This document shows positions 1 to 10,808 of a stretch of DNA of 64,000 nt, in pieces; the first letter of the stretch is position 1; each line of letters starts with the position of its first letter. The position numbers and the translations under genes are program-made. The DNA is from Isoetes taiwanensis (Eukaryota; Streptophyta; Lycopodiopsida; Isoetales; Isoetaceae), in NCBI GenBank assembly GCA_021234155.1, contig JAJEKV010000097.1:2046001-2110000 (forward strand). Reading direction: 5' to 3'. The notes beneath the pieces were generated by a model. The model saw only the letters and a program-made list of their open reading frames with translations, searched no databases and was not told the origin of the DNA.

Positions 1-591
1 AGCCAGGCACTACATAGTGCATTGTTAAATGAAAACCCTAATAATATTGAGAAGTTTAGCAAGGTCTAGGAAGCATGGGTCTAGTGAACATATTGGAGCT
101 TCAACTTCACGTGCTAGAGCTCAAGATCTACCTAGAAGGTTCCTCTTGCAACTTGATAATTGTGCTGGCCAAAATAAGAACAGGTAAATGTTTTCTTTCC
201 TATCCTATTTAACAGTTGTGGGCATATTTGAAAGAGTTAATTTAGAGTTTTTTATGCCCGAGCATACCCATGAGGATGTGGACATATTATAGATGAGACC
301 TTCAGAGGAGGATTGGAGAGGAGGGGAGGAAATATGGCGTAGAGATGAGAATGGCAAGCCTATGATACCTCCAGGTCAACCAAAAAGCTCCAAAACCTAC
401 TAAAGAAATGAAGCAATTGGGATTGACTAAGGAAGGAATCCAAGACTATATAAAGCATTGGCAAACCAACCCCAATGACACCAATCATGCTTTGGTAGCT
501 TACTGGAAGAAGGTGATTAACTTGTTGGGGGAGGTAGACACATCCTCAGATGAATATCCTCAGATGAATTGAAAAAAAAAGTGGTTGCCTA

Positions 592-596
<5 letters not shown>
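1..596 (+). pseudogene. DUF7869-like transposon protein remnant, left part
   Basis: I see a readable but broken plus-strand frame. From about 130 to 300 it reads LLQLDNCAGQNKNR, a stop codon, then VVGIFERVNLEFF and PEHTHEDVD. This order (DNC..QNKN, a hydrophobic helix, then a HTHEDVD-like motif) matches the DUF7869 domain found in multicopy, transposon-associated proteins of plants and algae; the assignment is from memory of the family. A second stretch at 290-560, after a frame change near 395, reads LGLTKEGIQDYIKHWQTN and AYWKKVINLLGEVDT. The left end is cut by the window edge. The frame resumes at 7165, after the inserted LINE. The in-frame stop and the shift show it is non-functional as written. 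Its catalytic role is unknown. Confidence 0.5.
583..596. repeat. Target-site duplication, left copy
   Basis: The 14 bases GGTTGCCTAAAACT stand immediately left of the poly-T that is the 3' tail of the minus-strand LINE. The identical 14 bases occur at 7151-7164. A perfect direct repeat of this length at both edges is the expected product of target-primed reverse transcription. Confidence 0.9.

Positions 597-626
<30 letters not shown>
597..626 (-). other. LINE poly(A) tail (poly-T on + strand)
   Basis: About 30 T residues directly follow the left target-site duplication. The tail length and its sharp junction with the 3' UTR mark the 3' end of the minus-strand LINE. Confidence 0.9.
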
Positions 627-628
<2 letters not shown>

Positions 629-1444
629 GAAACGGCAGAGAGATTGTATTGCTGTATAGGAAAATTACATGATCATACAAAAAACCCCAAGTAGGTACTC
701 CTACTCCTGGGAAAAAGTAGATAGCTATTCGCCATCATAGGCCCTTCATGGAGGGCACTAAACAAAACTCAAAATAGAAACCACTTTAAAACTTAAAGTT
801 CAGAAACAGAACTAAACAAAGCAGAGACTACTGTTCCATGAACTGTTCACAGTATATCCGGGACTCCATCGAGTGAGATAATTGCAAAGGCCTCATCTGT
901 ATAGATGAACATCATGTCATCAAGCTCGTTAGACCCATAACCAGTGGAGTCCAGCAAGTGCATTATCCAGGAATCACGGGCATCTTCATGGATTTTCTTT
1001 TTGGCCAGAAAGTATGGTTTAATTTCCTGATTAAACCTCCAGATGTCTTCATCTGCCCGGCCCCTCTCAAAGGTGATCGGTGATAACCGGTCTTTACCCA
1101 AAGCAGGCGTCAATGACTTCTTGGTTGGAAAGTGGGGCGTGTTAGGATCCACTTCCGCGTTACATGTCCCCATAATGTAAACCCCGTGAAATTACATCAA
1201 GAACAATATCAAATCATTAAATAGAATTGCAAAAATTGAAAGAAACCGTTGAAGGTTCCCAAGGAATCCCATTTTTCATCATATTTGAGACCCTTTGTTT
1301 GCCCTATGGGCCATGGCTGCCCTCGGCTAGAAGGATGCAGACGGTAGCTTTAAGTTCCGGATAGGCTCGGGGGCCGATCCTTCAATAGCCCTTTGCATTC
1401 CTATGTTTCCAAATAGCCCAGAGGCTAAAGTATTGAGAGTACCC

Positions 1445-3939
1445 TTAAAGGATGATGTATTGTTGAGGAAGCTGCGACAAGGAGGCATCATCGGTGGGTA
1501 CTTGTTGTAACAGAGGTCTAATCCATTGCCAGAATGGAGCTAACCAGGGGCAGGTGAAGACATGGGGGCTCGTCTCAACCTGACCACAGCCTAGGGGGCA
1601 CATACCAGATGTGTTGATGTCAAATTGGGCCCTATAGGTTGTTGGTTTTAAGGCTCTGGTTAAGTAGCGACCATCTAAAGAAGATGACCTTATTTGCACA
1701 TTGAAGCTTCCAACCACATCTAATGATTTGTGCAATTTGTATCATGTTGACAATTCGGGTTCTACTAACTTTAAGTTGACTTTTGTCGAAAGTAACATAC
1801 TATAGATCGAGAGATACCTTATACCCGACCATCATCGAGATCAATTGTGAATCATTTATGTCGTTTCCCTTGGGATGCCTGGTGACTAAAGAATAGATTT
1901 TTCTATTGGTCTCTGTATCAGGAAGCCGAGTAGTTAGCTCATCCCATTCTCTCCATGTCCCATTATTTCTTAGGGAGCCTATGGTGTGTAGCCCGGCCGA
2001 GCCCATTCCTTATATTTGAGGGGTGCTTGAGGGCCAAACATCCTTCATCTTCACTTACCAAATCGATGCCAAAAGAAACCATGATTGTCATTGGCCCAGT
2101 CCAACTCCCTTGCTTTCGGAAGCATGGGAGACCAAATTCCATCTTTGAGAGAATGCAGCTGAGTTTTAGATGTGCGGAGGAGGCCTTGATCGGTAGAATC
2201 TTTGAGTCAGGGGAGTTGATGAGGAAGAGAAGGGGCCCCTACTATAGTTGTGGTCCCTAACCCGATTATTTCACAAGTTTGAGGAGCGGTGATGGACTAT
2301 CCGGAAGTCGGGGATCTCAGGACTATCTTAGCGACTAAAGCTTTGAGCTTGGGTGAATAGGTCTTTACATCCTAATCCCCCTTCCTTCTTTGGCAAGGTC
2401 AAATTATCCCAGGAAACCATTCTTGCTCCTTGCCCCCTCATAGCAGTTTCCAATTTCCTATATGAGGCCTTATCGGCTATGATATGAGAGGAAAAGTAGA
2501 TGTGTGTGCTAGCAATCCTGCTTTGTTTGATTATACCCACACGCCCTTTAGAAAAAGATTTTAGAGTACATTTGTATTTTCCTCTTCATCCTGTTTACAA
2601 TTGAGTCCCATAGTCTGGCGATTCATATTGATAGCGAGGCTGACCCTAGTAGTTTTGTGGCGGCTTTGTGTCCATAACTTTGATGCCATGCAACTCATCA
2701 CGATCGGTTGCATGACAATAGTGCTCTTATTCTTATTCAGGAGGACTCCAGAAGCATTCCCAAAAAGTTGTAGCATGTGTAGGAAATTAGGAAGACTTGA
2801 TCCATCATTCTGCAGAAATGCAAATGTGTCATCAGCATATTGCATGATGACAAAGTCTCCCATACCTTGTGGTAGTTGGAGGCCCTGGATCTCTTTTGTA
2901 GCTACCAAATTGAGTGTGGCCCTGGTTACCATTTCTGCAACAATTAGGAACAGATAGGGAGCCAGAAGGGCACCCTGTCGAACCCCTTTTTTGCATTCAA
3001 AGAATTTGGTAGGAGACCCATTGACTAAGACTGCAGAGCAGCCAGCTTCATTGAGACTGTGCACTTTCCTTATCACTCCATCAGAGAAGCCTAGCTGTGT
3101 CATTGCCATGTAGAGAAACTTCCAGTTAATTGTATCATAGGCCCTCCTGAAGTCCAGCTTAACTAGCATACAATTTTGTTTGGAGTGAAGATTCCAATGT
3201 AAACCCTCATGAGCACCTATGAAGTTATCGAGAATGCTCCTTTCTGGCAAAAGGCTAATTGTACTTTGGGTTTATTACCTTTTGGAGAACCCCCTTGATA
3301 CTGTTAGCCAGAATCTTGGCCAAGATTTTGTATGACGAGTTTGTGAGTGATATTGGCCTCCAATCAGAGAAGGCAACAGGAGCATCAACTTTGGGGATTA
3401 GGGCAATCAGACCAGCATTTATGGCAGGATGAACCTTTGGGGCAGCCCAGGCCCCCTGGATAAATGTGGTTAGGTCCTGCTTCATAATGTCCCAAAAGGC
3501 CACAAAGAACTCAGGGGGGATTCCATCAGGGCCAGGACTCTTCCCATGAGCCATACCTTTGAGAGTTTTTTCAATTTCTGCAGTAGAGGGTTGCTGTAGC
3601 AGAGTGCCATCATCAATTGCTTGGTCAGCTGGCCCAAGCTTATGAAAGAAGTGCTTGAGGTTGGCCTCATTCACCTGTGTATCAGCAAACAGATCCTTGT
3701 ATTTGGCATGGAAGAAGTCCAATAGATTTTCCTGCCCTGAGATTTTTTGGCCTTCTTCTGTAACCGAGATGATGCTTACTTTTGATGATAAGACCCTTAG
3801 CTTCTGACTCCTCAATGTTTTTGACCTTTCTTTCGAGATGTTCTTCCTCCTTGTGCAAATCCACATTATGTGGGTCATCAAAAATCCTTTGCACGATTTC
3901 TTTGACACGAAGATAGATGTCTGTTTTTTCCTTTTTCAT
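1445..3939 (-). pseudogene. LINE reverse transcriptase and zf-RVT C-terminal region
   Basis: Reading right to left: AKYKDLFAD, GKSPGPDGIPPEFF, LIPKVDAPVAFSDWRPISL and SYKILAKILAN (3908-3255), then LVKLDFRRAYDTINWKFLY, GVRQGALLAPYLF and the catalytic YADD at 2828-2839 (3250-2561), then PKKEGGLGCKDL (2540-2328). The zf-RVT-like segment CPLGCGQVETSPHVFTCPW lies in 1735-1445. These are the motif order and spacing of plant L1 ORF2. A frame change separates the 3255 and 3250 blocks, and more lie between 2328 and 1735. The YADD site is intact, but the reading frame is not continuous. Confidence 0.9.
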
Positions 3940-4128
3940 ATTTCCATACCACCTTTTGCCCCATAGCTTCAGCTAGTCCTTTATCTGTCTCATTTTGTTT
4001 ACAAACCCCTTCATTGATCCACTCTGCTGCCGGGGGGGTAAGGATTTGTAGAAGTCCTGGAATTCTCGTGAAGAATACTTCATTGTTGGCGGGCTAGTGT
4101 TCACTTTAAAGGGGTGTTGGTTCCCCCT

Positions 4129-4837
4129 TTAAGCTGAGCGCCTACTTCCATGAAGCTGTGGGAAATGGTCTGATATAGAGTTACTATGGTCCCCATTTAT
4201 AATTATTTGTGGCCACATATTGACATCTTTGGTGTAGAATTTGTCTAAGAGACAAAATACCCTATCATTCCATGCCCTTTTGTTACTCCAAGAGTAAACA
4301 TTAGCTGAAGAGGGGGCTTGATACACAAAGATATCCATTAGTTTGTCCCACTGAATTCTTTCATTTTTTGTCATGTTCAGCTTTTTGCCTAACTTCTGGT
4401 TCCACAAAGGGGTATTGTTGAAGTCTCCACTCAGCCCCCGGCTATCTGTCTGCATGGTAGGAATCCAGTCAGCCATGTCCTTCCATTGTCTTTCCCTCTC
4501 CTCAGGATCAGTGGATGCATAAACATTAATTATTCCAACTTTGTCTTCCCCCACCCGAAGGAAAATGACATGCCATCTGCGAGAAGGATGGTGATATGAC
4601 CCTAGAGGAGAATAAGAATTCCATATTGTACAGATCCCCCCTTTGGTACCAGTGGCGGTGACCATATGGACCCTCCATTGGGCATAACCCAATTCCCAAG
4701 ATTTGAGGCTTCAAAACTTGGAAGCCTGTGTTCTTGAATAAGGACAATGTCACCCTCATTTCTTTCAAGGCAATGATGACTCTCCTTCGTTTCAGGGGCT
4801 CTTTAATCCCCCTCACATTCCATGTGACAATCTTCAT
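4129..4837 (-). pseudogene. LINE apurinic-like (EEP) endonuclease domain
   Basis: The frame starts MKIVTWNVRGIKEPLKRRRV at 4837, the classic N-terminal WNVRG motif of the exonuclease-endonuclease-phosphatase fold of LINE ORF2. After a frameshift near 4690 it continues with GGICTIWNS, VGIINVYAS, the catalytic GDFN (about residue 90 of the second frame) and the terminal SDHFP motif near 4155. This enzyme nicks target DNA to prime reverse transcription. The catalytic motifs are all visible but split over two frames, so no single protein can be read. It is followed directly by the reverse transcriptase. Confidence 0.85.
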
Positions 4838-6686
4838 ACTTTCTTGGATCTGGTGATTGGCCCATAAGGATTAGGAGTATAGACCTTTCTCTGCCTAGTT
4901 TTCTTGGTTGTTTGAGGGGTGAAAAAAGACTCTTCTTGAGTGTCTTCATCACTGTGTCCCCTATTTCCAGTTCCAGTGAGCATGAGACCCCCTGGATGTC
5001 TTCTTCCTGTTCGGGAGCCACCTGTGCCACTTGTTCCAACATGGGAGAGTTGTTTATTATTAGATCAGTGGGTAGAACCATTTCTGATTCTTGAGTCCCC
5101 TGATCTACAACTGCAGAGCTATCTCTTGTGGAGGGGTTCAGGAAATCCTCCTCTGGATCAATCTTATGATTCTCACCATCCTGAATGGTCTCTTGCTCCT
5201 CTTCATTTGAGGGAGCATCCTTAAACAGTTGGATAACAGGGGGAGAGGAAAAGGTTTTAGAAGGTTCTTCCTGTTCTAAAAATTTTCCACCCGAGTCATC
5301 TGACTCCGAGTATTCATTGATAAGAGGTCCACTAGGTTCCTCAATGGTCAGCACCCTAGCTCTGCCCTCATGAGCTGGGGTCACAACCAGAGCATTTGGA
5401 TCTACCACTTCTTTCCCCTTTGCCTTGTTCAGAATCTTTATCTCCATGTTTTCTGTTTGAAATCTGACCTTCTTCCTCCATTGTCTCCTTTGTTCCTTTA
5501 TTTTTTGCTCTTCCTGATTCTGCTGCTCCCGAATTTCCCTTTGTTTTTGTTTCCTTGCCTTTCTCTTTGCACTGCCATTCACATTCTTCTTTGGTTTCTG
5601 GGCAGGGGTATTTTGATACCTCTGAACTCTCCCTTTATTAGGAGTGATCCATTCCTCCTCCCTTTCTATTACCACTTTTTGTTTTGGGATCTCTATTTTT
5701 TACCCTTTGCAAATGCCTCCGCCATGTAATCGAAGTCCACAGATAGCGCATGGCTCAGGTAGACCGTTCCAGGCTGATTTTAATATTTTGGGGTTTCCAA
5801 AATAGTCAATATAATGTATGCTATCGACCTTTGGTTTGGGAGGTCTATCGAGCCCATACTCTGAGGGCTCGATCGATTATAATCTCCATTGCAATGTAAT
5901 TGCTGTATTCTTGAACAAAGAATCACGGAGATTGATCGTTCGATACATGGAGGACCGGGCGGATGGAAAAGTTGAGACAAATTATGGGGGTCAAATCCCG
6001 GATACCATTTCTGGAAGAAAAGCTGAGTATTGGCTCGGCTTATTGTCCCTTTTTTAGGAGCACAGTGGTAGAACGGGAATTCTCACATTCTGCTATGAAA
6101 AAGGGGAACTTCGGGTCCAATACATGTTTTTGATTAAGATATCTTTGTCTTTTTCGGTTCAGCTTTAAAGATGCGTAAAGCGGACCCCTTCATCTTGCGG
6201 ACACAACCAATGAGGCCCGGGCTAGAGATATTTAAGTTTATTTTTTCTATAGCTGGGTTTTTGAGCTTACCAACCTGGTAGGGACATCTTTGGTCTTTTT
6301 AGTTCACGCTTCACCACATTTTGTATCTCATTGGCATAGTCAAGTATCGGCTGAACCACCCTCTGGCTTACATTTCACGGGACCTACCCACCGCTCGGGT
6401 TCGAGTGTTCACCATGCTTGGGAGGCGGGTTAGGAAGTCTCAAAAACAACCTGCGGTCGGCTTTGCTTGTCCAGGCTTTCGAGTTTGATCAGCTCTTCCA
6501 CAATGCGCCCACCGGTTGCTCTCGACCTCATTCGAGAGCTTGTGTAAGCTGTTTCAAGAGTCTCTTTTCCAGTCCCTGTACCAATCCATCCTTTTCCACT
6601 GCTGTCTCAAATATTCTGTCCTTTATCTCAGTATCCAAAGCCTGACCTTCTGGCTGCGGCACGGTTTCTAACAAAGTTCCTGTCAT
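4803..6686 (-). pseudogene. LINE ORF1 (gag-like) region, frameshifted
   Basis: A probable start ATG at 6686 opens about 50 codons (MTGTLLETVPQPEGQALDTE..., acidic and helical) that stop near 6525. Recognisable pieces continue in shifting frames, including LSQLFHPPGPPCIE near 5975 and VDFDYMAEAFAKGKK near 5720. The last 290 codons (5675-4803) are open: a basic K/Q/E-rich segment (GSAKRKARKQKQREIREQQ) followed by an acidic, serine-rich tail. This composition fits the RNA-binding ORF1 of plant L1 elements, although I see no zinc knuckle. Its final codons overlap the start of the endonuclease frame by 35 bases, so ORF1 and ORF2 overlap. The ORF1 role is inferred from position and composition. Confidence 0.6.
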
Positions 6687-7150
6687 CCTTTTTGCATGGT
6701 CCCCTTTGCCCTCGTACTACTCTGCTTATTTTTTTCTTTTTCTTTTTCTTCCTTATTCTACCTTCACCACCCTAATGATTTGCTCAAGACTTCGACTAGC
6801 TATAAACTTTAACAGTAATCTTATGTTCTAATCAAGAACAGAATGGGTTGAAGACTCCTGCTGGGCGACACTGTTCTTGTCCCCTACAAACTCACCTAGC
6901 CAAGATTGATGTCGCACTTCAAGGTCCTCTTCTCTTGAAGTGAAAGGAAAGATCGGTTGAAAGAGATCATCCGGGAAAAGCCCGATGAAGCACCGGGTTT
7001 CTCCATAGGGTTGCGTCTTCACCCTCGGCCCACCACAAGCAATCTTGATCCTTGAGAGGATGACGAAAGTACCTCCCACACCATGGTTTAGGGTTCGGCG
7101 CCCGGCGTCCATTTCCCCCTCCTTGGTCTCCATACATTCCGGCCAAAACC

Positions 7151-7164
7151 GGTTGCCTAAAACT
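7151..7164. repeat. Target-site duplication, right copy
   Basis: GGTTGCCTAAAACT matches 583-596 exactly and fixes the 5' end of the LINE at 7150. With the element removed, the frame reads KKKWLPKTRWK across the junction, which suggests the target was a continuous coding-like sequence. Confidence 0.9.
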
Positions 7165-7700
7165 AGGTGGAAGACCATAGCGGTCTTGAGGATGTTGATG
7201 ACACTTATTGTTAGTAGCATTTATAAGCATTATGCTCCTCCTTCTTGACAAACACTATGTTGGTCCTAAGAACAATAGGCCAAAGTTTCTAGGCATGGAA
7301 GCTTATGAACCTTCCACTTGACTTGGAGTGCCATCGGTTTGTGGTTGTTAAGCCAGCAGTTTTAGAGACCTATCGGTTAATGGTTATGATACACCATCTA
7401 TGACATTTGCAAAGAAGAAGGTAATATTAACTTCAACCATGTGTGGGTGGAATGGTGGTGTCAATGCACCATTGACCAATGTATTGGATAAAGAAAGATA
7501 CTTAGATTGTTGGACAAGAAATGGGCCGAAAATCCTAGTGATCTTGATCTTTGGCTAGACTTTGAAAGTGTATTGTACTCAAGGACTCCAAAAGCTGTTC
7601 GGTAGAAATAAAGAGAATTACAATACCTCATGATGTAAGGAAGAAGGCTATGATATCATTAGGGATGCTTGAAGAAAAGTGAATAACTAGGTAAATTTTC
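7165..7700 (+). pseudogene. Right continuation of the split element, unidentified
   Basis: Directly after the right target-site duplication the plus strand stays open for about 28 codons (RWKTIAVLRMLMTLIVSS to YKHYAPPS, ending near 7248). Further coding-like blocks follow in shifting frames, for example DKKWAENPSDLDLWLDFESV near 7520-7580. I do not recognise a domain here. Its link to the DUF7869-like remnant rests only on both flanking the LINE and on the frame that reads across the junction. Confidence 0.35.
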
Positions 7701-8221
7701 TTCATCACGTTCTTATAATATAGCGCTATATTGTGAAATGTTGACTATTTTTATAAATAATATGGTATTACGTTTTCATACTTTTTTGAGGTGGTTTGTG
7801 TGAATTTGAAGATGCTATTAAAACATACAATATGAAATTTGTCCCAAAATTAAGACATAATCCAAATATAATTGAACGATGGTTATATGTAAGATTGCTT
7901 AATTTTATTTATTTCTTGTTCAAAATGTTGTAGGCATGGATTCCTCAATTGACATTGTCTTCTCCACTCAAGAATCCCAAGACTCTCTTTCGTATGTTGA
8001 ATTAAATGTAGTGTGTCATGTGAAAATTCTAGCATGTCGTTCCCAACTTCCAAATCTATTTCTTACCACTACTTATTTTGATACTTACTCTCAGATTCCC
8101 CATGAAGGATATGTTTCTCCTCTGAACCAATATCTGATTCCACCACCATACACTTTTCTTACTACGCATTCAAGAATCTGAACCCCCAACTACCTTACAT
8201 CTCTTCTCCTCTGCCATCATC

Positions 8222-8886
8222 TAAGGTTGTTCCTCTACCTAAATCCGAACCAGATAAGAGGCAATGTGCATCAACTAAAAAGGGAAAAAGACATGTAGCA
8301 ACAAACGGAGATGAGAAAGTGGATCCTCCTAGCAAGTTCGCAAGATGGGAGGATAAGTGGGCGATTGCCTTGATTCACATCGGATGTGAGATCACGGGGG
8401 CCGAGTTTTCCAAACCACCAAAACAAGATGTCACCACGTGGGCGCTTGCTTATACATAGCTTGTGGCATGCCCTAACTTTGACAAGGACCACCAAACGTG
8501 TAGGAAAAAATGGAAAGCATTATGGATAGAGTACATGGCAGATAAGGCCCACAACAACATTTCTGAGAATGATAGATCTGAAGAGTATCAATATTACAAC
8601 TTAATTGATGAGTATATGGCTTTAGAGCCAATGTGCTTGAAAGCTATCCATGGTGGTTCCATCTCGAATAACAATGAGTCCTCGATAAAGTTGGAAGGTG
8701 AAGAAGAGGTAGAAAAAAGAAACCTAGCGTAGCAAAGGATAGAGATATATTGGGAGGAAGAAGAATATAGTTCTTCAAAAATCAAAGATGACAGAAAAGG
8801 AGTTATTGAACCAAATGGCTCACATGGCTTTGTTGGAGGAGTGCAAGGTAGCGCTCTTGGAAAAAATGAAAGTGTCATTCTCCAAG
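8222..8886 (+). pseudogene. Trihelix/SANT-like DNA-binding protein remnant
   Basis: One frame from about 8222 reads a basic segment, then FARWEDKWAIALIHIGCEI, an in-frame TAG at about 8457, then DKDHQTCRKKWKALWIEYM and EEYQYYNLIDEYM. The W...W...CxKKW spacing is the three-helix pattern of Myb/SANT-like (trihelix) DNA-binding domains. After a stop near 8730 and a frame change, a C-terminal helical piece reads KELLNQMAHMALLEECKV, the coiled-coil tail typical of such proteins. Similar proteins are encoded by plant PIF/Harbinger and other DNA transposons and also by host genes. The nearby transposon remnants favour an element origin. The internal stop and frame change make it a probable pseudogene. 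Confidence 0.5.
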
Positions 8887-9897
8887 CTCCACCGATAAGC
8901 TTTGAATTTCAGTAATTTTAAAATTTGATTACTCTCAAATTTTAAATTTTGCAAACATTTAAATTTCTCCCATAAGTTGTTCCAATCCATGTACGATTAA
9001 ATTTGAGAAATTGAGATGTTGTTGTGCTTTAAAATTGGGAGTTATTATTCTATTTACGGTAGTTAATTTTGTATTCATGTACTATGTTCGGGTTGCTAGA
9101 TAGCTAGTCAATCAACTCTGCCATTAAAGTTGTTCTTTGGATTTATTATTGCTTAGGGTGCTATGGTGTGTGTCTTTGCTATAGCCATTCTTTGCATTCC
9201 ATGCCATTCTTTGCATTAGGTGCTTCTAGGCAAGTCATAAAACCTAGCAAATTTCAAAGAATAGATTGAACATGAATTTATGATGTATATATAGCCATGA
9301 GAACTAACGCCTCTTGCCTACAAAACCTCAAATTACCAACTGTGGCGGTGTTCTAATGTATCAACTATAAAGGCATGAAGCCATTTTCCGTTGTCATACT
9401 ACACATGCTAAAAGAGCAATAACTAGCGGTGCGAGATCCCCATCTAGCAAATGTTTATGCAAAATCTTTTGTGTGTCTTTTCAGTTGCCACATTTACTAT
9501 ACATATCAAAGAGGGTAACTAAGATAGACCAATCCGGTTTGTATTAGACAAGCATGAAATAACATAAGCGTGCAAAGACTTCTATATGTCCACATGCAAT
9601 GGAACTCTGTCCATGCCACGCCATAATGGGGTCTATGAGACAATATTCTTGTTGGGCATGTTAATAATCTGATTTCTTAAGTAACTTGATTCTAGCGTTG
9701 TTGAACAATGAAGGAATGCTTAAGAATTTGCTAGCAATCTGAGCGCATGCATCAACTAGACTAACATATGTGACAAAGTTAGGCCATCTCATTTGCCAAA
9801 GTGTTCAACGGACTCCACTCCATGGTCCTTCTAGGCATAAGCTGCCCTTGAATCCTTCAAACCCCTACATAGCATACATTATAAGAATGGCAGTGCT

Positions 9898-10695
9898 CAC
9901 AACAACATCAAACTCTAAACCAGTTTGAGTAATCTATGTACTCATCTTTTCTATTGTGTATATTCATCTTCCCTCGTAAATCCAATTTGTGCTATATAAT
10001 TCTAGCTAGCTAACTACCTGGCTTGTGATTTCAAGCTTGTTGCAGGCATCAGCCGATTACTCTAAGTTCCTAAGTGTTTGGCTGAAGAAGGAGATGGCTG
10101 AAGTAGACTTAAATTTGGTACATGTAGAGCATGTAATTAAAAGAATCTAATCTATTGGATTTAGAATCTTTGGGACCTTCGGCAAAGGAGCATGTAGACA
10201 AGTCTTCCTTGTGTCTGTTTGACATTAAGCCAAAGGACCGGGGCAAATGCTTTGTCTGCCAAGATCTTTTTATGCTCTAAATATGGCTTTTGAAGTCTAT
10301 AAACAAGTCAGTACTGCCTTTTCATGTAAAGGTGTCCATTTGCATATGAGTGCCATTGATGCTTCTATTCTCTAGTGCAAACTTGCTTGAAGAACAAGGT
10401 CAGTTGAAGTATACTTTATGATTTAGGAGTTTCTTAACTGCTATACTAAGGATGTTAAATAGCATTTCATGCTCTTCTATGTAGGTTAATCTAAGTGTTC
10501 ACAACAACATCAAACTCTAAACCAGTTTGGGTAATCTGTATATTCATCTTCCCTCTTCCAACTCCGTTGGGCTAGTACATGCATATAAAATGTTTCTAAT
10601 ATCCACTTTTAGCATCATTGGCAACCATTTGCACTTGAAAATCCACATAGTTTTGTCAATCCAATATGTGCTATATAATTCTAGCTAGCAAAGTA
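9898..10695 (+). repeat. Dispersed direct repeat, two copies about 600 bp apart
   Basis: The segment around ACATCAAACTCTAAACCAGT is present near 9903 and again near 10505. Both copies are followed by TATTCATCTTCCCTC and, further on, by GTGCTATATAATTCTAGCTA (near 9990 and 10668). The second copy carries about 100 extra bases between these blocks. This is a diverged local duplication. Confidence 0.7.
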
Positions 10696-10746
10696 TTGAT
10701 ATCATCCTAGTGAGCAAGGTTCTTGGCAATCATATTTGAGTCATTT

Positions 10747-10808
10747 AGATGGTTCTAGATTCTACGAACAATAGTCATTTATATGGTTCTAGATTCTACG
10801 AACAATAG
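10747..10808 (+). repeat. Short tandem duplication
   Basis: The unit TTAGATGGTTCTAGATTCTA followed by CGAACAATAG occurs twice with one small change (TTTATATGG in the second copy), a period of about 34 bp. Confidence 0.75.

Larger units (their letters stand above)
597..7150 (-). mobile_element. Near full-length L1-type LINE (6.55 kb), decayed
   Basis: The element runs right to left: 5' end at 7150, an ORF1 region (about 6686-4803), endonuclease (4837-4129), reverse transcriptase (about 3940-2560), a C-terminal region ending in a zf-RVT-like cysteine/histidine motif (2540-1445), and a 3' poly(A) tail that reads as a run of T at 597-626. Perfect 14-bp target-site duplications flank it. The order and poly(A) tail are typical of plant L1 LINEs. 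Frameshifts break every coding region. An extra open frame at 1173-847, between the last recognisable coding part and the tail, has no family I know and may be 3' UTR. Removing the element rejoins the older sequence on both sides. Confidence 0.92.

Noticed and set aside
1955-2957. Open frames on the plus strand (1955-2260, 2601-2957)
   Set aside because: They are antisense to the LINE reverse transcriptase.
4912-5729. Several plus-strand frames rich in S, P and L
   Set aside because: They are antisense to the acidic and basic LINE ORF1 region, whose composition keeps the opposite strand open.
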